Shown in pieces: positions 47,114-54,847 of a DNA stretch of 64,000 nt. Origin of the DNA: Glutamicibacter halophytocola (GTDB taxonomy: Bacteria > Actinomycetota > Actinomycetes > Actinomycetales > Micrococcaceae); the NCBI RefSeq assembly GCF_001302565.1, contig NZ_CP012750.1:2914001-2978000 (forward strand). Direction: 5' to 3'. Each line of letters begins with the position of its first letter. Position 1 is the first letter of the stretch. The notes beneath the pieces were generated by a model. The model was given only the letters and a program-made list of their open reading frames with translations. It had not been told where the DNA came from and did no database searches. The position numbers and the translations under genes are program-made.

Positions 47114-48996
47114 GTGTTCGAAACAACGACCGTGAATGAAACTTCGTCTGTAGACTCTTCGTCGTCGTCGCCATCGGTGGCAACGGCAGTATGAGGACCT
47201 TCGGTCAGGCCCTCAAACGTAGCCGTCCACTTGCCGTCGTCGCCAACAATGACTTCCTGAGCCGCTGCATCGTCGCCGTCGAGAGTCACAGTAATGGTCT
47301 TACCTGGCTCTGCCGTACCGGAGACATCGACAGGATCACCCTCGGTAAATTCCTGTCCATCAGTTGGTGTTTCAATGACCACGGGGGCTTCAGTTGGCGC
47401 TTCGTCCGCTGCGCGGACTTCCGAACGGGCGAAAGATACCTTGTTCGCAGCTTCGCCCATTGCTGGCAATAGCTCTACTGACAAAGCAGTGACAAAGTCA
47501 CCCTCCTCAGTGGAGTCAGGATCGCTATTTGGATCGTCAATTACCGTGGTTCCCTGCTCGTTGACGGTAATCTCAACGATTTCGTTAAGCACACCTTCGA
47601 TAACGGGTTCCAGAGGATCAGTAACGCCATCAACTACTCCGGTAATAACTCCTGGCAATCCGTCGATAACTGGGTTAACAACGGTACCCAATGCGTCGCC
47701 AACTACGCTTACAACACCTGCAGTCAGTGGGGTGATCAGCGAGCCTAGATTCAAGCCGGCCAGTGTCAAGTCAACGTTGGTAGTTGGTTCTTCTGGTACC
47801 AACCCCAGGAAGCTGGCAACGCTGCCTTCCACCGTTGCCGTACCGTCGGCGAGTGGAACGAGCAAGCTAGCTTCCAGACCGAGGTTGACCACAATGTCAA
47901 TCTGATCAAGTGAAGCAACAAGGCTATCGCGAAGATCAGTGACCAAATTGGACAGCGCAAGAGTAATCTCGTCTGCGATTTCTTGAACAGCGGTCGCGCT
48001 TAGCACTTCATAGTTGGCCGGCTTGCCGTTGAGCCCACCGGTGGTGATCTTGGACAGATCGACGCTGATGTCACCCGTACCGAGGTCGATGCTCACCAAG
48101 CCGGTATCCGAAGTAATAACGCCAGTGAGGATGTCATCCTTGACTTGCTGCAGTGCAGCGTCGACGCCATTGAGCGCAACCGTGGAATCAGTGACACCAA
48201 TGCGGGCCAGCGGGCGCAAATCAATATCGATCGCGTCAAGACCCGAAGTGATGGTGCCGAGCACACCATCGGAAGACAGAGCCGTGTTGAGCGTAGTGCC
48301 CAGACCATCAACGACAGTTCCCAACGAGCTGGTCAGACCGCCAACAGCAGGGCTGCTAACGGTTGCAGTGGCACCAGCAACCAAGTAGTCAGTCGACAGG
48401 GTTCCGTCAGTCTTGTCGGCCTTGGACCCGAGGGCGCCGATTTCCAATGATGCTTCATCTACAAGCTGGTCAGTTAGCCCGCTGACTTGAAGCTGATCCA
48501 AAAGCCTAGTCAAATCAACATTTGCAGTCATCGCGCCAGAATTTGCCGAATCGACGGCAATCGTTCCGTCCGAGCTAACTGCACCAGCTGCTGATTTTGC
48601 GCTCGTGGAGCTAGGCGCCTCAGCATACGAGCTGAGCAATCCGGCTTCGCCCAGAGTCAGAAGTCCTGACCCGTCGGAATTTATTAGTGGAAGTGCACTT
48701 AGTCCTGAACCCAGGTTCAGGTTCAAAGCTCCCAGCGCCTCAACGTTCAGAGGGTTATGCTTTGCATCTGGCGAGCTCGGGTTGCCCGCGTATGCGAACC
48801 CCGCATCGGCAACAGGAATGTCTAGAAGATTTAGATCGAGGACTCGTCCAAGAGCCTCGGAGCCATCGGCTGGTGCCGCATACGCGGCTGTTACGGTCGG
48901 CGCCACGAATAGGCTGGCCACTACCGCCCCAGAAAGTACGCGCCTCGCCGTACGGCGACCGGTTCCTTTCGATGGTGGCAAATTAATCGCTTGCAC

Positions 48997-49399
48997 CAAT
49001 GTCCTCCAAAAGTTAGTTGTGATCTTGAACCCTTGTTAAAGTCCCTACTTGACTCTACGGAAGCACGGCTTGCACTCACAGGGTTCTTTCAGCTATTTCT
49101 TGGCATACTCAGGTCAATTTTTTTGACCATACGGCCATTTTCGTTAGCTTTCAGGTCATACCGTTCAGTAATTTATTATCTACTTTTTGTAAGAATCAAA
49201 GTTGATATGTGACTTGACCTAAGGATTTACTAGAGGTTCCTCTTAAAACAGTTCCGATTGTTGTCAGATTGTTACTCATCAAGCAAAACAAGTTGGCTAA
49301 CTGGTTATAAACTGGGCGTACCTGCAGACGACTAGCTAAGCAGGGGTACGGTTGGGGTTTCCGACCGGGTTTGTAGCTTTTTAGGACGAGGTTTCTTGA
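48997..49399. promoter_or_regulatory. AT-rich divergent regulatory region between surface protein and orphan regulator
   Basis: About 400 bp with no gene. It is notably AT-rich and contains T/A tracts (49180-49200). GTACCTGC (49318-49325) with GCAGGGGTAC (49340-49349) and GGTTGG (49350-49355) with CCGACC (49361-49366) form two adjacent stems just before the regulator start. A TTTGTAGCTTTTT stretch follows the second stem, giving it a terminator or attenuator look. Both genes must use promoters in this region. No known riboswitch class was recognised. Confidence 0.4.
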
Positions 49400-50065
49400 A
49401 TGTCGCGTATTCGCGTTCATCTAGCCGATAGCGATTATTTTTCGCGTGCAGGCATCTCCACGGTTCTCTCCAACACTGAGGACTTCGATCTAGAAAACAT
49501 CACGGACTCAATGGCAGATGCCATCGCTGGAGCCCTTGAACAGAAGCCAGACATTATCTTGATTGAGTCGACGCTGGACGGCCAGAACCTATACAGCGCC
49601 ATTCGCGAGATCTCTGAAGCAACACCGCAAACCAAAGTGGTCGTGATGGCTTCGCGCTACAAGCGCAGTGAACTCGCGCAGGCTTACGATGCCGGTAGCG
49701 CTGCGCTCATTTCCAAGAGCTCAATCAGCTCAGAATTGCCTTGCGCACTGCGAATGCTTGTCGCGGGATACCAGCTCTTCGCGGCGCCAACCGACGGTTG
49801 GGAGCCCGCTTCACGCGTCGTTCGCCGCTCAATTCATCAAGAAGCGTTCCGCGAACTAGGAGACCGGGACCGCGGATTAGTTCGCCACGTTGCGGCGGGC
49901 CTGACCAATGCTCAGATTTCGCGTCTTGCGCATATCTCCGAGGGATCGGTCAAGCTTCACCTTGCCCGTGTCATGGACGAGCTCAGCGTTTCAAATCGCG
50001 TTCAGTTGGCAGTCATTGCGGCCGAAGCAGGCCTAGTTACCTCGGCTGATCTCAAAATCGCTTAG
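49400..50065 (+). CDS. NarL/LuxR-type orphan regulator with degenerate receiver domain
   Basis: A 221-residue response-regulator-like protein. The receiver (1-125) keeps the fold (VHLADSDYFSRAGI … LISKSS with Lys106). However, the phospho-acceptor Asp is Glu56 (IILIESTLDG), the acidic pair is DS, and the conserved Thr/Ser is Ala84. The LuxR HTH is at the C-terminus (LGDRDRGLVRHVAAGLTNAQISRLAHISEGSVKLHL). No histidine kinase is nearby. It is likely phosphorylation-independent. Its position, divergent from the surface-protein gene, makes that gene the first candidate target. Its stop overlaps that of the convergent SH3 gene. Confidence 0.85.
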   Translation: MSRIRVHLADSDYFSRAGISTVLSNTEDFDLENITDSMADAIAGALEQKPDIILIESTLDGQNLYSAIREISEATPQTKVVVMASRYKRSELAQAYDAGSAALISKSSISSELPCALRMLVAGYQLFAAPTDGWEPASRVVRRSIHQEAFRELGDRDRGLVRHVAAGLTNAQISRLAHISEGSVKLHLARVMDELSVSNRVQLAVIAAEAGLVTSADLKIA

Positions 50066-50784
50066 TAAACCGTACGCAGCTGGCTGGCGGGGATCCACAT
50101 TTCTTCGCCATCGCGATCAATCCGGCGCCAAGCACCCTGACGCGCCACGATAACGACTGCAGTGTCCGCAGGAAGAATGCGCACGAGCGAGTAATGGTCG
50201 CCCGGTCCGCGACGGGCATTAAGACGAATTGTGGTTAGCGCCCGCTGATTGGGTACTGCGATCAAGCCGCCCTTGGCTGGTCGCGAAGGGATCTCCTGCA
50301 GATACATGCTGGGAACCCAGCCTAATAGCTTGCCTGCCTGGACCTGAGACCATAGGCCTTGCTGAAGCATGGAACGAACCTTGCTTCCCTGGTCAATGAC
50401 CTTGAGAACCGGATAACCGGTCCCGCTGCCCTTGCGCAAGTTCAGAGTGGCCGTAGTGACATGAGTGGCCTCAATCAGCGAATAACGCGACAGCACAGGT
50501 TCTGCATACTCGTCGTCTTCGTCGGCAATGGCCGGTTCATCAAAAACCTCAGGAATTGGCTCCAGGTAGATCTCCGGCAGCCAACCGTAGGTTGCGTGAA
50601 CAAAGACATGAGCCCATGAGCCTTTGACTTCGATGAGGGCAAGTTCGGTGCCGTGGGCAAGGTTGCTCTGGACAACATAGTGCCGACCTGCGCCTTTGCG
50701 CAGTTTGAGCGAGGCAGTCGTCCGATGCGTAAGTGCTACTGACGACGTCAAAGCCGATTTTTGTGGTAAGCCCACTTGGTTCAC
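50062..50784 (-). CDS. Triple SH3b-domain protein without signal peptide
   Basis: About 240 residues with three bacterial SH3-like modules: TASLKLRKGAGRHYVV … WAHVFVHATYGWLPEIYL; TATLNLRKGSGTGYPVL … WSQVQAGKLLGWVPSMYL; TIRLNARRGPGDHYSLV … WRRIDRDGEEMWIPASQL. An acidic linker (EVFDEPAIADEDDEYAE) separates the first two. Such modules usually bind peptidoglycan, but no signal peptide or membrane segment is present. GTG 50784 was preferred over GTG 50790 because GAGGTGG then sits at correct spacing. Function unknown. Confidence 0.78.
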   Translation of the reverse strand: MNQVGLPQKSALTSSVALTHRTTASLKLRKGAGRHYVVQSNLAHGTELALIEVKGSWAHVFVHATYGWLPEIYLEPIPEVFDEPAIADEDDEYAEPVLSRYSLIEATHVTTATLNLRKGSGTGYPVLKVIDQGSKVRSMLQQGLWSQVQAGKLLGWVPSMYLQEIPSRPAKGGLIAVPNQRALTTIRLNARRGPGDHYSLVRILPADTAVVIVARQGAWRRIDRDGEEMWIPASQLRTVY

Positions 50785-50800
50785 GACCACCTCAAATGAA

Positions 50801-50837
50801 AACTTAGGGAAGCAACCACCGGTTGCTTCCCTAAGTT
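50801..50837 (-). terminator. Terminator after the ferritin gene
   Basis: A perfect 17-bp stem (50801-50817 with 50821-50837) and 3-nt loop, followed on the minus strand by TTTTCATTT. It lies between ferritin and the downstream SH3 gene. Confidence 0.9.
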
Positions 50838-50873
50838 TATTCCATTTTTAGAAGATGCGTGCTTCTTAGTCCG

Positions 50874-51374
50874 CTAGTCGCCTGAAGAACGCGAACCGAG
50901 CTCTGCATCCAAACGCAGGAGGCCACTTCCATCATTGCCGATTAGCTTCACGCGATCCAGAATTTCAGAGACGGTTGCTTCTTCCTCAATCTGCTCGTCG
51001 ATAAACCAGTGCAGCAATGGCAAAGAGTCGATGTCACCTTCGGTCTGAGCCAGTCGGTACAGTTCGCGAATGGCTTCGGAGACTTTCTGCTCATGAGCCA
51101 GCGAAGCGGCAAAAGCGTCAGCGACGTTCTTGACATTCACTTCTGGCGCTGGCTGCTCGCCAATCTTCGGGTGAGCTGAACGGTCGGTCATGTGCGTGAT
51201 GAACTTTTCCGCGTGGACGATTTCCTCGCCAGCTTGCGCACGGAACCATCCAGCAATGCCGGGAAGGCTCATGACGTCCATTTCAACTGCCAGCTGACGG
51301 TATACCGTCGCTGCGGTTAGTTCGAGAGTTACCTGGGTGCTGAAGGCTTCTGCCAGTTTTCCTGTAAGGTCCAT
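50874..51374 (-). CDS. Ferritin (non-haem iron-storage protein)
   Basis: A 166-residue four-helix ferritin. Ferroxidase-site residues are in STQVTLELTAATVYRQL (Glu17), AGEEIVHAEKFITHM (Glu-x-x-His), AHEQKVSEAIREL and WFIDEQIEEEATVSEIL. There is no haem-ligand Met typical of bacterioferritin. It should assemble into a 24-mer cage that oxidises and stores iron. Two candidate iron boxes lie 90-135 nt upstream, suggesting IdeR/DtxR control, possibly positive as for mycobacterial bfrB. Confidence 0.93.
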   Translation of the reverse strand: MDLTGKLAEAFSTQVTLELTAATVYRQLAVEMDVMSLPGIAGWFRAQAGEEIVHAEKFITHMTDRSAHPKIGEQPAPEVNVKNVADAFAASLAHEQKVSEAIRELYRLAQTEGDIDSLPLLHWFIDEQIEEEATVSEILDRVKLIGNDGSGLLRLDAELGSRSSGD

Positions 51375-51464
51375 GTCTTTAGACTAGGTCTCTTTCGCCA
51401 ACTTGTCACCGAAGTTTGGACACACTTAGTCCAACTTGAATTAGGGAATCGCCCCACGTTGACA

Positions 51465-51508
51465 GCAGGTTAACCTAGCCGATGCTAAAAAAGGTTAGGT
51501 AAACCGAA
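51465..51508. promoter_or_regulatory. Two candidate iron boxes upstream of ferritin
   Basis: GCAGGTTAACCTAGCCGAT (51465-51483; 12 of 19 to the DtxR/IdeR consensus, contains the palindrome AGGTTAACCT) and AAAGGTTAGGTAAACCGAA (51490-51508; 14 of 19). They are in tandem, 25 bp apart start to start. Confidence 0.6.
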
Positions 51509-51518
51509 GCCACCTTAA

Positions 51519-53936
51519 TTACCGGTTCAGCCCAGCACGACGCAGCGCTTCTGCCATAGCAGTATTACCCGATGCCGAAGATTTAGGTTCTTGATTCCCC
51601 TGCCTGCGGTTTTGGCCGCTGCGATTCTGCCCATTGCGAGCGCCGGAAGCGCCTGTGCCTGCGTGCCGACGCTCTCGCGGAGCAGCACCCTTGGCCGCTT
51701 CACCGGCCACCGGCAATTCATCATCCAGACGCAAGGTTAGTGAAATGCGCTTCCGTGACGTATCGACTTCCAGAACCTTTACCTTGACGATCTGCCCGGA
51801 ACTGACCACTTCGCGTGGATCAGAAATGAACTTGGTGCTCATCGCCGAGACGTGAATGAGTCCGTCCTGATGAACACCTAAATCAACAAAGGCGCCAAAG
51901 GCAGCGACGTTGGATACGGTGCCTTCCAGGATCATTCCCGGCTTGACGTCGCTGATGGTTTCGACGCCTTCCTTCAGCGAGGCCGTGACAAACTCGCCAC
52001 GAGGATCTCGAGCTGGACGACGCAATTCAGAAATCACATCTCGAATGGTGGGCTCTCCGAATTGCTCGGTCACAAAGTCCTGGGGCTTCAGCTCTTCCAG
52101 CCTGCGGCCCTGCTCCTGGGCGGTTTTCTGCAGCGTCTTGGCCAATGCATAGGCTTCCGGGTGCACCGAAGATGCATCCAGCATTTCCTTGCCTCCGGTG
52201 ATCCGCAAGAAGCCGGCGCACTGTTCAAATGCCTTCGCGCCCAAACGTGGCACCTTGAGCAGGTCTTTGCGCGTGGCAAAGGGACCATTGGCATTTCGGT
52301 GGTCAACAATATTCCGGCTCAACAGCGGTCCGACTCCGGCAACCCGCGACAGCAATGCCGGCGATGCCGTATTCACGTCAACGCCCACCGCGTTCACACA
52401 GTCCTCAACCACAGCATCCAAAGCACGATCCAGCTTCGATGCCGTGACGTCATGCTGGTACTGGCCGACGCCAATGGACTTCGGATCAATCTTGACCAGC
52501 TCCGCCAGCGGATCTTGGAGGCGGCGTGCAATCGACACCGCTCCGCGCAGGGAAACATCCATTCCGGGCAGCTCCTGGCTGGCCAGCTCGGAGGCGGAGT
52601 AGACAGATGCTCCAGCCTCGGAAACGATCACCTTGCTGATCCCGGAGCCGCCAAGCACCTTGATGACTTCAGCTGCCAATCGATCGGTTTCACGCCCTGC
52701 TGTTCCGTTGCCTACCGCGATCAGGGTTGTGCCGTGCTTCTTCGCCAGCTGGGCCAAGGTGGCCACCGACTCATCCCACTTCTTGGCAGGAGCATGCGGG
52801 TAGATCGTGGCTGTCTCAACAGACTTTCCAGTGAGGTCGACTACCGCAACCTTCACACCGGTGCGCAGGCCCGGATCCAATCCCAGAACGGCCTTGTTTC
52901 CCGCGGGTGCTGCCAACAGGACGTCGCGGAGATTCGCCGCAAAGATCTTAACCGATTCGTCTTCCGCTGCTTCAAACAGCCGCGAACGCAAGTCTGACTC
53001 GAAGCGTGTGAGCAAACGGGCCTTCCAAGCCAAGCGAACAGTTTGGGAAATCCAGGACGCCGTCGCCGCACCCGCTGGTACGTTCAGGCCCAATGATGCG
53101 ATTATGGCATTTTCGAAACCCTGGCGTGCCTGGGCCAGAGCATCCTCGTCACGCGGATCTGCTTCAGCCAGCTGGAGGTTCAGGACTCCCTCGCGTTCAC
53201 CGCGCAAGAGCGCCAAGACCCGGTGCGAAGGCAGTCGGTCCAGGTTCGCAACATAGTCCAAGTAGTCGGAGTATTTCCCCTGGCCTTCTGCGGTGGCAGT
53301 GCTGGAAACACTGGCACTGATCTTGCCCTTGTTCCAAAGGCGTTCACGAAGTTCGCTTGCGAGCACCACATCTTGGGAGACTCGTTCGGTCACGATGGAA
53401 CGTGCACCGGAAAGAACATCAGCTTCGGTAGCGAATCCTGCCTCTGCGTTGAGGTATCCGGCAGCAGCCTGCAGCGGATCGGTGTCCGGGGTGGAAAGCA
53501 ACAAATCCGCCAACGGTTCCAAGCCTGCTTCGCGGGCAATCTGTGCCTTGGTGCGACGCTTGGACTTGAACGGCAGGTAAATATCTTCAAGTTCAGCTTT
53601 AGTGGTGGCCGCGGCAATCGTGGCGGACAACTGCTCGGTCAGCTTGCCGGACTCATTGATCGCGTCGAGGATTGTGGCGCGGCGATCTTCCAATTCACGC
53701 AGGTAGCGCAGACGTTCTTCGAGCAAACGCAATTGGCTGTCGCTGAGCATGCCAGTTGCTTCTTTGCGATAGCGGGCAATGAACGGAACCGTTGATCCCG
53801 AATCGAGTAGTTCTACGGCTGCCTTGATCTGCCAGACGGCGACCGTGGATTCAATGGATAGCTCCTGAGCCAGCTGGGCGACAATTCGCTCTTGGATGGC
53901 ACGGTCATTGCTGGTGTTCTTCTGCTCGCTGCTCAC
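51519..53936 (-). CDS. tex: Tex-family RNA-binding transcription accessory protein
   Basis: About 805 residues. It has the Tex N-terminal helical part (AAVELLDSGSTVPFIARYRKEATG), the YqgF/RuvX-like nuclease fold (NKAVLGLDPGLRTGVKVAVVD) and HhH segments (VNTASPALLSRVAGVGPLLSRNIVDHR). An S1 domain follows (GMILEGTVSNVAAFGAFVDLGVHQDGLIHVS). The basic tail after S1 (RERRHAGTGASGARNGQNRSGQ) is an actinobacterial add-on. GTG 53936 was chosen because the only upstream start is TTG 53963. Tex is a conserved RNA-binding accessory protein of transcription. Confidence 0.93.
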   Translation of the reverse strand: MSSEQKNTSNDRAIQERIVAQLAQELSIESTVAVWQIKAAVELLDSGSTVPFIARYRKEATGMLSDSQLRLLEERLRYLRELEDRRATILDAINESGKLTEQLSATIAAATTKAELEDIYLPFKSKRRTKAQIAREAGLEPLADLLLSTPDTDPLQAAAGYLNAEAGFATEADVLSGARSIVTERVSQDVVLASELRERLWNKGKISASVSSTATAEGQGKYSDYLDYVANLDRLPSHRVLALLRGEREGVLNLQLAEADPRDEDALAQARQGFENAIIASLGLNVPAGAATASWISQTVRLAWKARLLTRFESDLRSRLFEAAEDESVKIFAANLRDVLLAAPAGNKAVLGLDPGLRTGVKVAVVDLTGKSVETATIYPHAPAKKWDESVATLAQLAKKHGTTLIAVGNGTAGRETDRLAAEVIKVLGGSGISKVIVSEAGASVYSASELASQELPGMDVSLRGAVSIARRLQDPLAELVKIDPKSIGVGQYQHDVTASKLDRALDAVVEDCVNAVGVDVNTASPALLSRVAGVGPLLSRNIVDHRNANGPFATRKDLLKVPRLGAKAFEQCAGFLRITGGKEMLDASSVHPEAYALAKTLQKTAQEQGRRLEELKPQDFVTEQFGEPTIRDVISELRRPARDPRGEFVTASLKEGVETISDVKPGMILEGTVSNVAAFGAFVDLGVHQDGLIHVSAMSTKFISDPREVVSSGQIVKVKVLEVDTSRKRISLTLRLDDELPVAGEAAKGAAPRERRHAGTGASGARNGQNRSGQNRRQGNQEPKSSASGNTAMAEALRRAGLNR

Positions 53937-54029
53937 CGATCCATTGTGCCTCACTGGCTGCAAAGTTCAGATGATCGACTCGGTTGGCATTCAGCAGAAA
54001 TTCAACATTAATGGTTAGGATTTAGTTCC

Positions 54030-54386
54030 ATGGGGAAAGTTAAAGTTCGTAAGGCAGCAACACTGTTTGCCATCACATCGGTGGTGGTTCTCAGCGCCGG
54101 ATGCTCCGTTGTCCAGGACACTGCGTCGAGCGCAGCCAATCAGCTCACGGATGCCGCTAGCAAGGAGATTGTTCGCCAGGCCTGCGCTCCAATACAGGAT
54201 GGCACCATTGACTCCAGCGAGCTGCGTGTCTTGTCTTCCATCGTGAAATCAGTGGATGGCGGCGGACTGCCCGAAGAGATGGTCCAGGTACTTAACGACC
54301 TCGCTGATGCCGGCGATCAGGCTCCTGTCGCTTTGCAGGACCGGCTCAAGGAAGCTTGCGACAACGCTGCAGCTGAAAGCAACTGA
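54030..54386 (+). CDS. Small secreted lipoprotein, function unknown
   Basis: A 118-residue protein with a lipoprotein signal (RKAATLFAITSVVVLSAGC, lipobox LSAGC at about 21-25). The mature helical domain of about 90 residues has two cysteines (VRQACAPIQDG, LKEACDNAA). It is in the same direction as the S4 gene 40 nt downstream. No family recognised. Confidence 0.75.
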   Translation: MGKVKVRKAATLFAITSVVVLSAGCSVVQDTASSAANQLTDAASKEIVRQACAPIQDGTIDSSELRVLSSIVKSVDGGGLPEEMVQVLNDLADAGDQAPVALQDRLKEACDNAAAESN

Positions 54387-54426
54387 CTGCGCCCTGGCCA
54401 CTATGCCGGTGTTCTAGACTTTTCTC

Positions 54427-54828
54427 ATGGTTGAGATTCCCACCAGCGGCAAAGTCAGACTCGATGCCTGGTTGTGGTCCGTGCGAATTTACAAAACACG
54501 ATCCGCAGCGACGGCTGCGTGCCGCGCAGGTCACGTGCGTTTAAACGGCGACCCGGTCAAGGCTTCGCAGACTGTCGTTACAGGTGACCGCGTCCGTGTG
54601 CGCAAAGATGGATTTGACCGTGACCTTGAAATCACGGGCCTGCTTTCCAAGCGCGTTTCAGCTCCCGTGGCCACCAAGTGCTACTTGGACCATACGCCGC
54701 CCCGAGAACGTGTCGTCATACCGCAGGTTCCGGTGCGCGAACGCGGCGCAGGGCGCCCCACCAAGAAGGATCGCCGCGAAATGGATCGCTTGCGCACTTC
54801 CTGGCAGGAGCCCGACACCGAGCTGTAG
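54427..54828 (+). CDS. S4-domain RNA-binding protein (Hsp15/HslR-like)
   Basis: A 133-residue protein with an S4 fold: VRLDAWLWSVRIYKTRSAATAACRAGHVRLNGDPVKAS, then VVTGDRVRVRK. A basic tail (RERGAGRPTKKDRREMDRLR) ends the protein. Hsp15 homologues bind stalled 50S subunits carrying peptidyl-tRNA and help recycle them. The length matches the family. The stop is 20 nt before that of the convergent peptidase gene. Confidence 0.88.
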   Translation: MVEIPTSGKVRLDAWLWSVRIYKTRSAATAACRAGHVRLNGDPVKASQTVVTGDRVRVRKDGFDRDLEITGLLSKRVSAPVATKCYLDHTPPRERVVIPQVPVRERGAGRPTKKDRREMDRLRTSWQEPDTEL

Positions 54829-54847
54829 TTCCCCACAGCGCCCGCGT

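Larger units (their letters stand above)
44187..48996 (-). pseudogene. Giant repeat-rich sortase-anchored surface protein, reading frame broken five times
   Basis: One gene split over three long frames plus its tail. Restoring one base at 44860, 46190, 46240, 46923 and 46934 gives a continuous protein of about 1,604 residues. In order: signal peptide to AAYA-AP (about 40); a choice-of-anchor-G-like domain rich in LGTVVDGLG/DLTRLLDQL stretches (about 45-530); an Ig-like domain (GQEFTEGDPVDVSGTAEPGKTI); 119 NTAE/NTDV units; two more Ig/IPT-like domains; 53 NTDA units. The tail is GGLADTG (LPxTG-like), a hydrophobic helix and RKRSA. GTG 48996 follows GGAGG. The breaks may be sequence errors, phase variation or decay. 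Confidence 0.85.

Noticed and set aside
45543..47135. A 530-codon plus-strand frame (FTSVFSAVFTSV repeats) and similar frames at 44230-45148
   Set aside because: They are antisense translations of the tandem arrays; the opposite strand has the signal peptide, folded domains and sortase tail.
44216..48999. Reading the surface protein as three separate genes
   Set aside because: The second and third frames have no starts or ribosome binding sites and begin in mid-repeat. The end of the third frame is out of phase from 44860, so it misses the sortase tail.
49000..49399. Cyclic-di-GMP or other known riboswitch before the orphan regulator
   Set aside because: None of the conserved aptamer cores was recognisable; only generic stems were seen.
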